A DNA stretch of 64,000 nt, taken from Brachybacterium epidermidis. Lineage in GTDB: Bacteria; Actinomycetota; Actinomycetes; Actinomycetales; Dermabacteraceae. The stretch is from the NCBI RefSeq assembly GCF_015209585.1, contig NZ_JADEYR010000004.1:62001-126000 (forward strand), read 5' to 3'. A program made the position numbers and the translations under genes. The notes under the pieces are model-generated. The model had not been told where the DNA came from. It was given only the letters and a program-made list of their open reading frames with translations, and ran no database searches. Shown piece by piece: positions 8,309 to 18,000 of the stretch (position 1 is its first letter; every line of letters starts with the position of its first letter).

Positions 8309-10099
8309 TCAGCGCACGATCTCCCGGTGGCCGGCGTCCACGCGGCGGGTCCAGCCACGTGCGTCCAGGTGCTCCAGCAGCGGGATCGCCACGCGGCGGG
8401 TGGTGCCGAGTGCCTGCCGGGCCTGGCTGGTGGTGAACGGCTGGGTCAGAGCGGCCAGCTCCCTCATCGCCAGGGCCGGAGCGGTGGGCAGCAGGACCAC
8501 GCCGTCGGGCAGACGCAGCACACGCCCCAGCCGCTCCGCGGCCGCCAGCTCCCGCGGCCCCAGACGCAGCGCGGCGAGGTCCTCCGCCTCGGGTGCCTGG
8601 AACGGGGTGTCGCGCAGCCGCTGCTCGAGCGCTGCGATCCCGGACTCTGCAGCGCCCAGTCCTGCAGCGGATCCCGGGGCGCGCAGTCGACCGTCGACAT
8701 GCTCGAGCCCGGCCGCGGCCACCACAGGTCCCAGCAGTGACTCGTCCGGCAGCGTCAGCAGGTCCAGCGCGGCCCGCGCGGGCAGTCCCGCTGCCAGCGG
8801 GTTCGCGCGCGCATGTGCCTCGGCAGCGGCGCTGAGCGCTTCGGTCCAGCGGGTGAGAGCGTCCGTGTCCGCGAGCCACTCCCCCACACGCCGGACGCCC
8901 GCGGGCAGGGGGTCCGGCACCGGGATGCCACGACGCCGCAGCACCCGCTCCGGGATCGCGCCTCGCCGCTGCACCTCGAGGAGGGCGTCCCCGGACAGCG
9001 GCATCTGCTGGAGCACAGCCGCACGACGGGCCCCGTCGCCGCGCCGGTCCAGTGCGGGCGGGTCCACATCCAGCACATGCACGCCCGCGTACACCGCGTG
9101 GGAGCCGCTGCCGCGCAGCACCATCCGGTCCCCCGTCGTCAGCGGCAGCGGACGGTCCAGAGTGAGCCGGGCATGCTGCCGGCCGAGGGGCCGCACGCGT
9201 GCGGCCACCGCCGCGGTCCCGACGTGCGCCGTCAGCTCCTCCGGGGCGTCGCCCAGGGCCTGCCCGGTCATGCCGCGCACGTCGACCAGGTCGGTGAGCT
9301 CCCAGGCGCCGGGCGTCAGCAGCGCGTCACCGCGCGAGACCTGCTCGTGGTCCACACCGCGCAGGTTCACCGCGGCTCTGCTGACGGGGCCGAGACTGTC
9401 GACCTGGCCCCCACGGCTCTGCAGGCCCCGGACGACGACCTGTGCGCGCGGCTCGGCGCCGTGCAGGTCCAGGCGCTGTCCCTTCGTGAGGGTGCCGGCG
9501 GCCAGGGTGCCGGTGACCACGGTGCCGGCACCGGAGATGGTGAAGGAGCGGTCCACCCACAGCCTCACGCGCTCCCCGACATCCGGTACGCGCGCGCGCT
9601 CCACCGCCTCGTCGAGGGCGGACCGCAGCTCGTCCACCCCCTGGCCGGTGACGGCGGAGACCGCGACCGCAGGCGCCTCGGCCAGCGGTGTCCCTGCGAA
9701 CTCGGAGCGCACCTGGGCCGCCACCTCGTCGATCCTCTCGGGTGCCAGATCGGCGCGCGTGATCGCGATGATGCCCTGGTCGATGCCGAGGGCGGCGACG
9801 GCATCGCGGTGATCGTCGGACTGGGCCTGCCAGCCGGCATCGGCCGCGACCACGAAGCACACGATCGGGGCCGGACCCAGGCCGGCGAGCATGTTGCCCA
9901 GGAACCGCTCATGCCCGGGGACATCCACGAAGGAGACCTCGCGCCCCGAAGGCAGGGTGGTCCAGGCGAAGCCGAGGTCGATGGTGAGACCACGGCGCTT
10001 CTCCTCCGCCCAGCGGTCCGGCTCGATGCCGGTGAGCGCGCGGATCAGGGTGGACTTGCCGTGGTCGACGTGGCCGGCGGTGGCGATGACCTGCATCAT
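8309..10099 (-). CDS. selB: Selenocysteine-specific elongation factor SelB
   Basis: This 596-aa GTPase delivers Sec-tRNA to UGA codons that carry a SECIS hairpin. The N-terminal EF-Tu-like G domain shows G1 GHVDHGKST (residues ~8-16), DVPGHERF (G3) and an ITRAD segment where NKxD is expected (G4). Beta-barrel domains follow (SGAGTVVTGTL). The last ~270 residues, after about 330, should be the winged-helix domains that bind SECIS. ATG 10099 overlaps the selA stop as ATGA, so the two are translationally coupled. The gene is the last of the tRNA-Sec-selA-selB group. Confidence 0.93.
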   Translation of the reverse strand: MMQVIATAGHVDHGKSTLIRALTGIEPDRWAEEKRRGLTIDLGFAWTTLPSGREVSFVDVPGHERFLGNMLAGLGPAPIVCFVVAADAGWQAQSDDHRDAVAALGIDQGIIAITRADLAPERIDEVAAQVRSEFAGTPLAEAPAVAVSAVTGQGVDELRSALDEAVERARVPDVGERVRLWVDRSFTISGAGTVVTGTLAAGTLTKGQRLDLHGAEPRAQVVVRGLQSRGGQVDSLGPVSRAAVNLRGVDHEQVSRGDALLTPGAWELTDLVDVRGMTGQALGDAPEELTAHVGTAAVAARVRPLGRQHARLTLDRPLPLTTGDRMVLRGSGSHAVYAGVHVLDVDPPALDRRGDGARRAAVLQQMPLSGDALLEVQRRGAIPERVLRRRGIPVPDPLPAGVRRVGEWLADTDALTRWTEALSAAAEAHARANPLAAGLPARAALDLLTLPDESLLGPVVAAAGLEHVDGRLRAPGSAAGLGAAESGIAALEQRLRDTPFQAPEAEDLAALRLGPRELAAAERLGRVLRLPDGVVLLPTAPALAMRELAALTQPFTTSQARQALGTTRRVAIPLLEHLDARGWTRRVDAGHREIVR

Positions 10100-11475
10100 T
10101 CCTGCTCTTCTCCGGTCGTCGGTTCTGCTCCGGCCCTCGAGTGCGCTCCGGGACCTGGCGCGCCTGCCAGGCGCTCACGAGCGGCGATCACTGCCTGGGT
10201 CAGCGTGTCGTCCTGGGCCTGGGGCACGCAGCGCAGGTCGAGCAGGCAGGCGCCGTCCTTCACGGTCCCCACCACGGCAGGGTCTGCGCTGCGAAGCGCC
10301 GTTGCGAGCTGCTCCTCCAGCTGGATCGCCCAGCCGGGCAGCGGCACTTCCGCCCCACCGCCGCCGCCCACGCGGCCGTCGTGCTCGACGACGGGCGCGC
10401 CCAGGCGCGCCGCCACCTGCTCGGTCCGCGCACGCAGCTGACGGGGATCGGTGCGCAGTGCCGCGAGCACTGGTGGCGTGGGACCGGTCAGGGTGGCCTC
10501 CACGGCGGCCAGGGCCAGCTTGTCCGCCCGGACGGCACGGGCCAGGGGGTGGCGGGCCAGGCGCGCGATGATCTCGCGCTTGCCCAGCAGGATCCCGGCC
10601 TGGGGGCCTCCCAGCAGCTTGTCGCCGCTGGCGATCACCAGGTCCGCCCCCTCCCGCAGGGCGGTGCCGGCGTCGGGCTCCTCAGGCAGGGCCTGCTCAG
10701 GCTGCAGCAGGCCGCTGCCGAGGTCCGCCACCAGCGGCACCCCGGCCTCCCGGCACACCGGTGCCAGCTGGGCGATCGGGACGCTGCTGGTGAAGCCGAT
10801 GATGCGGTAGTTGCTGGTGTGGATGCTGAGCACGCACCCCGTGTTCGCACCGAGGGCGTCGGTGTAGTCGGCGAGGTGGGTGCGGTTGGTGGTGCCGACC
10901 TCGCGCAGCTGTGCACCGGCGGAGGCGATCAGGTCCGGCAGGCGGAATCCGGCGCCGATCTCGATCATCTCGCCACGGCTGAGCACCACCTCACCGGTGC
11001 CGGCCAGAGCTGTGGTGGCCAGCACCAGGGCAGCTGCGCCGTTGTTGACGACCAGGGCGTCCTCGGCCTGCGGGCAGGCGGCGAGCAGGGCGGCGCGCGC
11101 CCCGGCACCGCGTCGGGAACGGGCACCGGTGGCCAGGTCGAACTCAACATCGGTGTACCCGGCCGCGTCGGACACTGCCCGGCGGGCCACCTCGGACAGG
11201 GGCGCTCGCCCCAGGTTCGTGTGGACGATGACACCGGTGGCGTTCAGCACGGGGCGCAGGGAGCCGGCGGGGCGCTCCCCGACGGCCGCCAGGATCTCCT
11301 CCAGCACCTGCTCGGGGGGGATGTCGCCGCGGCGCGCCCGATCCTGTGCAGCGCGGACGATGCCGCGCACCACACGCTCGCTCATGGCCTCCCCGGCGGC
11401 ACGCACCTGCGGGTGCCCGAGCAGCTGGTCGGTGCGGGGAATCCGACGGCGCGGATCCTGTTCGTCGGCGACCAT
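10096..11475 (-). CDS. selA: L-seryl-tRNA(Sec) selenium transferase
   Basis: This 459-aa PLP enzyme converts Ser-tRNA(Sec) to Sec-tRNA(Sec) using selenophosphate. The PLP-lysine region reads VIASGDKLLGGPQAGILLG. The N-terminal part carries RRRIPRTDQLLGHP, and NATGVIVHTNLGRAPLS is typical of the family. ATG 11475 is chosen because GAGGAGG lies 4 nt upstream; the longer open frame would run back over tRNA-Sec. It sits 29 bases after the 3' end of tRNA-Sec on the same strand and overlaps selB. Confidence 0.93.
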   Translation of the reverse strand: MVADEQDPRRRIPRTDQLLGHPQVRAAGEAMSERVVRGIVRAAQDRARRGDIPPEQVLEEILAAVGERPAGSLRPVLNATGVIVHTNLGRAPLSEVARRAVSDAAGYTDVEFDLATGARSRRGAGARAALLAACPQAEDALVVNNGAAALVLATTALAGTGEVVLSRGEMIEIGAGFRLPDLIASAGAQLREVGTTNRTHLADYTDALGANTGCVLSIHTSNYRIIGFTSSVPIAQLAPVCREAGVPLVADLGSGLLQPEQALPEEPDAGTALREGADLVIASGDKLLGGPQAGILLGKREIIARLARHPLARAVRADKLALAAVEATLTGPTPPVLAALRTDPRQLRARTEQVAARLGAPVVEHDGRVGGGGGAEVPLPGWAIQLEEQLATALRSADPAVVGTVKDGACLLDLRCVPQAQDDTLTQAVIAARERLAGAPGPGAHSRAGAEPTTGEEQE

Positions 11476-11504
11476 CGGACCTCCTCGTCGGCGCGCGGGC
11501 ATGC

Positions 11505-11599
11505 TGGCGGAGGCGGACGGGAATCGAACCCGCCAGACCGAGATGCTCGGTCTCACCGGTTTTGAAGACCGGGGCGCCCACCAGGACACGTACGCCTCC
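11505..11599 (-). tRNA. selC: tRNA-Sec (anticodon TCA), selC
   Basis: On the minus strand a 95-nt cloverleaf starts GGAGGCG and ends CGCCTCC-G-CCA, so the acceptor stem pairs perfectly and CCA is encoded. The anticodon arm is CCGGT-CTTCAAA-ACCGG, with TCA to read UGA. A long variable arm is present (GAGACCGAG-CAT-CTCGGTCT), followed by the T arm GCGGGTTCGATTCCCGT. Length, long extra arm and position directly upstream of selA identify tRNA-Sec. Confidence 0.95.
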
Positions 11600-11791
11600 G
11601 AGAACCAAAATACCAGGTCGTGGCCGATGGTCAGGCGGGAAGGTCGAATCCCCGCCATTGCTCGCCGTCCCCGGCCGATACCCCGTCGGTGGCCGCGAGC
11701 GCGTACAGCACCGACCCGTCCGGTGCCGATCCTGACGGCCCCTGCTGCTGACGGGGGGCGATCGACCCGTCCGACCTGATGACAGGCACTC

Positions 11792-11797
11792 TAGACT
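11792..11797 (+). promoter_or_regulatory. Leaderless -10 (TAGACT) of selD
   Basis: TAGACT with the 6-nt spacer CGATCC precedes ATG 11804. No Shine-Dalgarno sequence is present. Confidence 0.65.
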
Positions 11798-11803
11798 CGA
11801 TCC

Positions 11804-12790
11804 ATGACTGCTGACACGATCCGACTCACCACGATGGCCCACGGCGGAGGGTGCGCCTGCAAGATCCCGCCCGGTGAACTGGAGGATGCTGTCTCGGCCC
11901 TCGCCGGTCAGCAGTTCGACTCGGTGATCGTGGGGCTGGACGACGGGGACGACGCCGCCGCCGTGCGCGTCCAGGACGGTCTGGCGGTGCTGTCCACCGC
12001 GGACTTCTTCACCCCCGTGGTGGATGACCCCTTCGACTGGGGTCGCATCGCCGCCGCCAACGCTCTTTCGGACATCTACGCGATGGGCGGCACTCCCGTG
12101 GTGGCCATCAACCTGGTGGGCTGGCCCCGGGACGTGCTCCCCTTCGACCTGCTGCGCGAAGTGCTGCGCGGTGGCCTCGCGATCGCGAACCAGGCCGGTG
12201 TCCCCGTGATCGGAGGTCACTCGGTGGATGACCCCGAGCCCAAGTACGGCATGGCGGTCACCGGCACCGCGCACCCCGATCGTCTGCTGCGCAACGACGC
12301 CGCGGAAGCAGGCCTGCCCCTGACGCTGACCAAGCCGATCGGCGTGGGCCTGCTGAACAACCGTCAGAAGGCCACCGGCGAGGTGTCGCAGGCCGCCGTG
12401 GACACCATGACCGCGCTCAACCGTGACGCCTCCGTCGCCGCCCTTGAGGCCGGAGCGAAGGCGGCCACCGACGTCACCGGCTTCGGCCTGCTGGGGCACC
12501 TGTACAAGATGGTGCGGGCCTCCGGGGTGGGAGCCGTGATCGACCGGGCCGCGGTACCGCTGATCGACGGGGCGGCCGAGGCCCTCCGCGATGGCTACAT
12601 CTCCGGCGGCACCCGTCGCAACCTCGACTGGGTGCGCGACCAGGTGCGCGCCGGGTCCGGCATCGCCGAGGAGGATCTGCTGTTGCTGGCCGATGCGCAG
12701 ACCTCTGGCGGCCTGCTGGTGGTCGGCGAGGTGCCCGGCTACCCGGTGATCGGCGAGACCGTGGTCGGCTCCGGCATCGACGTGCGCTGA
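11804..12790 (+). CDS. selD: Selenide, water dikinase (selenophosphate synthetase)
   Basis: This 328-aa enzyme makes selenophosphate, the selenium donor for SelA, from selenide and ATP. The N-terminal catalytic loop GGGCACK contains Cys17 and Lys20, so this SelD is a Cys form and not itself a selenoprotein. Asp-rich nucleotide/metal segments follow (LDDGDDAA, LSTADFFTPVVDDP), then GGHSVDDPEPKYGMAVTG and DVTGFGLLGH. It is transcribed away from the tRNA-Sec-selA-selB group and converges with the formate dehydrogenase operon across a strong hairpin. Confidence 0.95.
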   Translation: MTADTIRLTTMAHGGGCACKIPPGELEDAVSALAGQQFDSVIVGLDDGDDAAAVRVQDGLAVLSTADFFTPVVDDPFDWGRIAAANALSDIYAMGGTPVVAINLVGWPRDVLPFDLLREVLRGGLAIANQAGVPVIGGHSVDDPEPKYGMAVTGTAHPDRLLRNDAAEAGLPLTLTKPIGVGLLNNRQKATGEVSQAAVDTMTALNRDASVAALEAGAKAATDVTGFGLLGHLYKMVRASGVGAVIDRAAVPLIDGAAEALRDGYISGGTRRNLDWVRDQVRAGSGIAEEDLLLLADAQTSGGLLVVGEVPGYPVIGETVVGSGIDVR

Positions 12791-12849
12791 GGGCGCATCG
12801 ATCGCCCCGGCCGTGCGGAACGCCGACGACGCTGCGCAGACCGGATCGA

Positions 12850-12888
12850 ACGAGGGCGGTGGGAGCCAGGAGCTCCCACCGCCCTCGT
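12850..12888. terminator. Strong bidirectional terminator between selD and fdh operon
   Basis: GAGGGCGGTGGGAGC at 12852-12866 pairs perfectly with GCTCCCACCGCCCTC at 12872-12886 around a 5-nt loop, and two more outer pairs form. It serves both convergent transcripts; there is no T run on either side. Confidence 0.75.
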
Positions 12889-12907
12889 CGTCGACAGAGC
12901 CGGCGGC

Positions 12908-14005
12908 TCAGCCTGAGGTGGTGATGGAGTCGTCGGTGATGCCGGCGGCCCGCCGCGCGGCCAGGCGCGCCTTCTGTGGTTCGATCACGCGGCGCGGATC
13001 CTTGGTGGACTCCAGCCCGGCCTCGAGCACACCGAAGCGGGTGAGCACCGAGGCAGCCACCAGGGCAGCACCGCCGGCCATCGACAGGGCGCGGCTGCGG
13101 CCACCGAGGACGGCCAGCACACCGCCGCCGATCGCCAGGCGCTCCGCCCACTCGAGCATCTGGCCCGGCCTGCCGGTCTCCAGCGGCTCCGCCTCCAGGG
13201 GGTGCATCGACTCCTTCATGGCGCGGGAGGCGAGCACATCTCCCACCACCCCGGCCGCGGCAAGCACGCGCGCGGGACGCGCCTGATCCACCGGGGTGGT
13301 GATCATGGCGGCACCCCCCGAGGCCAGCGAGGCGGAGGAGGTGAACAGGTAGGACATATGATTGCGACCGGCGGACCAGGTGGGGACTGCGGTGTCGCCC
13401 AGCAGCGCACCCGTGTAGGAGGCGAGTCCCGGGCCGAGGGCGGCCTGGCCCAGGGCAGCAGGCCCTTCCGCTGCCTTCAGCAGCGGACGCAGCGCACCCA
13501 GCGGGACCTTCTCGCCCAGCATCCGATCCACCTCGACCGCGCCCAGCACTCCGGAGATGGTGCCGAAGCTAGCCAGGATCCAGGTGCCCAGGCTCATCGG
13601 GGAGCTGATCTTGACGGTGCGCATCATGTTCAGGAAGCGCTCCGGGCGGCCCAGGTCCTCGATCAGGGCCAGCGTGCCCACGCCGACCGCACCTAGCGCC
13701 AGCAGACGGCCGTTGCGGCGCAGCGCCGGGCGATCCGTCAGCTGGGCGCCATAGGACAGCAGCGAGGAGCCACCGGCCAGGCCTCCCAGGAACAGGTACA
13801 CGGCGATCGGGCCTCGCCACGGCGGAGCCTTGACCACCTGACGCCCGTAGTAGGAGTCGAACTGGACGTCGTCCACCAGCGCCATCTCGCGTGAGCCGTC
13901 CGCTCCCACCTGGCCCGCGCGCCGCCGCCGACGGCGGCCCGTCCCGGAGCGTCCCTTGCGGGGCTCCTGGGGCGGTCGATCGGAATCGAGATCGGAGATG
14001 CTCAC
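12908..14005 (-). CDS. nrfD: NrfD-family membrane subunit of formate dehydrogenase
   Basis: This 365-aa protein has a basic N-terminal stretch (KGRSGTGRRRRRR), then about eight hydrophobic segments beginning at PIAVYLFLGGLAGGSSLLSYGAQL, with the conserved LIEDLGRPERFLNMMRT loop of NrfD/PsrC quinone-linked membrane anchors. It would anchor the FdhA-FdhB pair and pass electrons to menaquinone. It takes the place of the cytochrome b subunit of E. coli FdnI, and no haem-ligand pattern was recognised. The start overlaps the fdhB stop (14002-14005), so it is the last gene of a coupled three-gene operon. Confidence 0.85.
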   Translation of the reverse strand: MSISDLDSDRPPQEPRKGRSGTGRRRRRRAGQVGADGSREMALVDDVQFDSYYGRQVVKAPPWRGPIAVYLFLGGLAGGSSLLSYGAQLTDRPALRRNGRLLALGAVGVGTLALIEDLGRPERFLNMMRTVKISSPMSLGTWILASFGTISGVLGAVEVDRMLGEKVPLGALRPLLKAAEGPAALGQAALGPGLASYTGALLGDTAVPTWSAGRNHMSYLFTSSASLASGGAAMITTPVDQARPARVLAAAGVVGDVLASRAMKESMHPLEAEPLETGRPGQMLEWAERLAIGGGVLAVLGGRSRALSMAGGAALVAASVLTRFGVLEAGLESTKDPRRVIEPQKARLAARRAAGITDDSITTSG

Positions 14006-15003
14006 CGCTTGCCTCCCATGAACGCCAGAGCCGTGGCCGCGATCATGCCGGCGGCGGCCACGCCGGCCCGCAGGTACATCTGCGGAAGGAACTTGGTGGA
14101 GACCTGCGGGTCCGGCGGCAGGCCGTACACCTCCGGCTCATCCAGCAGCAGGAACACCGAACCGATGCCGCCCACGCCGTCCTTCGGATTCGCGCCGTAC
14201 AGGCGGGCCTCGGTCATGCCGCGCTCATGCAGCTCACGGACGCGCTCCTGGGCATCTCCCACCAGATCGTCGTGATCGCCGAACTTGATGGAGGTGGTGG
14301 GGCAGGTGGCCGAGCAGGCTGGCTGCTCGCCGTCCACCAGACGGTCGTAGCACAGGGTGCACTTCTTCGCGGTGCCCATGCCGGGCACCTCGCCGTCGTG
14401 CTCCACCCGCGGGGACACGGTGCCGTCGTCACGACGCTCGATCACGCCGAAGGGACAGGCACCCACGCAGGTGCCGCAGCCGTTGCAGACGTCATCCTGG
14501 ACCACCACGGAGCCGAACTCCGAGCGGAAGATCGCACCGGTGGGGCACACGTCCAGGCAGCCCGCGTTGGTGCAGTGCTTGCAGACGTCCGAGGACATCA
14601 GCCAGCGGAACTCGGGAGTGTCCGGCGGGGTGGTGTCCACCCCACCCAGATCGCCCTCGGGCAGATCACCGCGGCGGCGGCCCGGCTTCGGGCCGATCGT
14701 GGGCATCCCCAGACCGACCAGCTTCCGACCCGACTCGCGCGCTTCCTCGATGCGGTCCTGGCCCTGCTCGACGAAGGCGACGTGGCGCCAGGTGTTGGCA
14801 CCGAGCGCCCCGGTGTTGTCGTAGCTGGAGCCCAGGATCTCCAGGTTCCCGTCCACGGGGTTGCGGTTCCACTCCTTGCACGCCACCTCGCAGGCCTTGC
14901 AGCCGATGCAGATCGAGGTGTCCGTGAAGAATCCCTTGCGGGCATGGTCATGACCCCATCCGGAGGAGGCGGCGGGGCCGGCGGACCCGGCGAGCAGGCT
15001 CAT
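14002..15003 (-). CDS. fdhB: Formate dehydrogenase iron-sulfur subunit
   Basis: This 333-aa ferredoxin-type subunit has four 4Fe-4S cysteine clusters. They read CIGCKACEVACKEW (near residue 32), CKHCTNAGCLDVCPTGAIF, CNGCGTCVGACPFGV, and CTLCYDRLVDGEQPACSATCP. It carries electrons from the catalytic subunit to the NrfD-type anchor. Near the C terminus one hydrophobic helix (AGVAAAGMIAATALAFMGGKR) can act as a membrane anchor, as in E. coli FdnH. No twin-arginine signal is seen. Both ends overlap the adjoining operon genes by four bases. Confidence 0.93.
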   Translation of the reverse strand: MSLLAGSAGPAASSGWGHDHARKGFFTDTSICIGCKACEVACKEWNRNPVDGNLEILGSSYDNTGALGANTWRHVAFVEQGQDRIEEARESGRKLVGLGMPTIGPKPGRRRGDLPEGDLGGVDTTPPDTPEFRWLMSSDVCKHCTNAGCLDVCPTGAIFRSEFGSVVVQDDVCNGCGTCVGACPFGVIERRDDGTVSPRVEHDGEVPGMGTAKKCTLCYDRLVDGEQPACSATCPTTSIKFGDHDDLVGDAQERVRELHERGMTEARLYGANPKDGVGGIGSVFLLLDEPEVYGLPPDPQVSTKFLPQMYLRAGVAAAGMIAATALAFMGGKR

Positions 15004-18000
15004 CGGTTGTTCATCTCCTTCATCGACGGGGTGCCATCGGGAACAGCGGTGGCCTCCTCCGGGCCGCGGACCTCGTGCGGCGAGAAGCCGTCCACGGGGC
15101 CTTCACCGGGGGCGCCCATGGCACCGTCGACCTCGGCTTCCTCGGCGGGCACCAGCCCGGCGCGGTCGCGGTACTCGTCCACCAGCGCGCGGAGCTCGGC
15201 CCCATGGGGACGGCGGCCCGGGCGGATCGCGCAGGCGCTGTTCTTGCTGTTCTGGATCTGCACGTTGGCGTCGAGGTTCATGGCGATGAGGTCGTTGACC
15301 CCGTCGCCGGAGACCACGGCCTCCTTGCCCCGCGCCCAGTGGTAGGGCAGGCCGATCTGGTGGACCGTGCGATCACCGATCTGCAGCGGCGTCATCCGCT
15401 CGGTCACCAGCACCTTCGCCTCGATCGCGGAGCGCGCCGAGATGATGGTGGCCCAGCCGTACGGCTCCAGCCCCAGCTCCTCGGCCAGCTCCGGCGAGAC
15501 CTCGCAGTACAGCTCCGGCTGCAGCTCCGCCAGGTACGGCAGGAAGCGGCTCATGCCTCCGGCCGTGTGGGGCTCGGTGATCCGGTACGTGGTGAACACG
15601 TACGGGTACACGTCGCCGCCCTCGGAGGACGCACCGGGCGAGGACAGGTTGTCCTTGCTGGTGAACGTCACCCGGGTGGGGTTGGACTGCTGCGAGTACA
15701 GCGGGTTCTCGACGTTCGACTCCGGTCCCTCGTAGTGGGTGGGCAGGGGCCCGTCCACCATGCCGGTGCCGGCGAAGAGCCAGGCACGGCCGTCGGACTG
15801 CATGATGAACGCGTCGGTGCCCGCCAGAGCCGCGGCGCCGCCCTTGGATGGATCGCCCGGATCGTCCGGTCGTTTGGTGGGCGGGAAGTCGGGGACGTCC
15901 AGCCCGGTCCACTTGCCCTGCTCCTCGTCCCACCACACGTGCTTCTTGCGCTCGCTCCAGGGCTTGCCCTGGGCGTCCGCAGAGGCGCGGTTGTAGAGGA
16001 TGCGACGGTTGGCAGGCCACGCCCAGCCCCACTCCAGGGCTGCCTGCGGCTGCTCCTTGCCGGGCTTGCGGCGGCGGGCCTGGTTGATGCCGTCGGCGTA
16101 CACGCCGGTGTAGATCCAGCAGCCGCCGATGGTGGTGCCGTCGTCCTTCATCTCACCGAAGGACTTCAGGGGCTCACCGGCCTTCTCACCGGCGATGTGC
16201 CGACCGTTGATCTCGGCCAGCACCGCCTCGGCATCCGGCTCGCCGTTCTCGTCCACCGGGTAGTCCCAGGTGAGTTCGAGGATCGGCCGGTCGCGCTCAT
16301 CGGTGGAGTTCTTGAGCTTCTCGCGCACGCGCTTGCCCAGCTCGTAGGCGAACTCCAGCTCGCTGATCGCATCTCCCGGCGCGTCCACGGCCTTGTCGCG
16401 CCACTGGACCATGCGCTGGGTCTGGGTGAAGGAGCCCGACTTCTCGGTGTGGTTGGCGGCCGGCATGAAGAACACCTCGGTGCCGATGTCCTCGGGTCGG
16501 GTCTCCCCCGACTCGATCTCGGCGGAGTCCTTCCAGAAGGTGGCCGTCTCGATCATGTAGAAGTCACGGACGACCATCCACTTCAGGTGCGCCAGGCCCT
16601 GTCGCTGCATCCGCCCGTTGGCCGAGCCCACAGCAGGGTTCTGGCCGAACAGGAAGTAGCCGTCCACACCGTCCTCGAGCATGCGCATGAGGGTCTGGTA
16701 GGTGCCATGGGCGCCGGTGAGCTTGGGCAGGTAGTGGTAGGCCCACTCGTTCTCGGCCGTCGCATTGTCGCCCCACCACGCCTTCAGCAGGTTGATGGCG
16801 TAGATGTCGGCGTTGGCCCAGAAGCCCTTCTGCTCCTTCTTGCCGATGGCCCGCGCGTACTCCGCGAAGGAGTCCTGGCCGACCTTCGGCATCGGCAGGT
16901 AGCCGGGAAGGATGTGGTACAGGGTGGGGATGTCCGTGGATCCCTGGATGGTGGCGTGGCCACGCAGGGCCATGATGCCGCCGCCCGGGCGGCCCATGTT
17001 GCCCAGCAGCAGCTGGAGCACCGCGGAGGTGCGGATCATCTGCGGGCCGCCCTGATGCTGGGTCCAGCCCAGTGCATAGGCGAAGCAGGTGGTCCGCTCC
17101 CGGCCGGAGTTCTCGGTGACCGCCTTGGCCAGGTACTCGAAGTCCTCCTGCGAGATGCCGCAGGCGGCCTGGACCATCTCCGGCGTGTACCGGGCGTAGT
17201 GGCGCTTGAGGATCTGGAAGACCGTGCGCGGGTGCTGGAGGGTCTCATCACGATCCGGCAGGCCCCGCTGGAGCATGTCCTTCTCGCCCTGGTAGGCCCA
17301 CGACTGGTTGTCATAGGTGCCGGTCTCCGGGTCGTACCCGGAGAACAGGCCATCGAGATCCTCGGTGTCCTCGAAGTCCTCGCGGATGATCGTGGACGCG
17401 TTGGTGAAGGTCTTGACGTACTCCTCGAACCAGAGGTCGTTCTCCAGCACGTAGCGGATCACGCCGCCCAGCAGCACGATGTCCGTGCCGGAGCGGATCG
17501 GGATGTGCTTGTCCGCATTGGCGGAGGTGCGGGTGAAGCGGGGATCCACGTGGATCACCTTCGCACCGCGCTTCTTGGCCTCCATCACCCACTGGAATCC
17601 CACCGGGTGGGCCTCGGCCATGTTCGAGCCCTCGATGACGATGCAGTCAGCGTTGGCCATGTCCTGCAGGTACTGCGTGGCGCCGCCACGTCCGAACGAG
17701 GCTCCCAGACTGGGAACCGTGGACGAGTGTCATATGCGGGCCTGGTTCTCCATCTGGATCGCCCCGGCGGCGGTGAAGAACTTCTTGAGGAGGTAGTTCT
17801 CCTCGTTGTCGATCGTGGCACCGCCCAGGCTGGCGATGCCCATCGTGCGGCGGACGGGCCGACCCTCCGGGTCGACGTCCTCCCAGTGGTTGCGCCGCGC
17901 CTCGATGAAGCGGTCCGCGATCATGTCCATCGCTTCCTCGGCGTCGAGGTCCTGCCACTCAGTGGCGTAGGGGGCGCGGTACTTGACCTTGGTCTGGCGC

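Noticed and set aside
10141-11565. A plus-strand frame opposite selA running into tRNA-Sec
   Set aside because: Overlaps a certain gene and a tRNA; no similarity.
17660-17732. Reading fdhA as two genes ending and starting near 17,700
   Set aside because: The frame is continuous across UGA, both sides align with one enzyme, and the Sec machinery and a hairpin are present.
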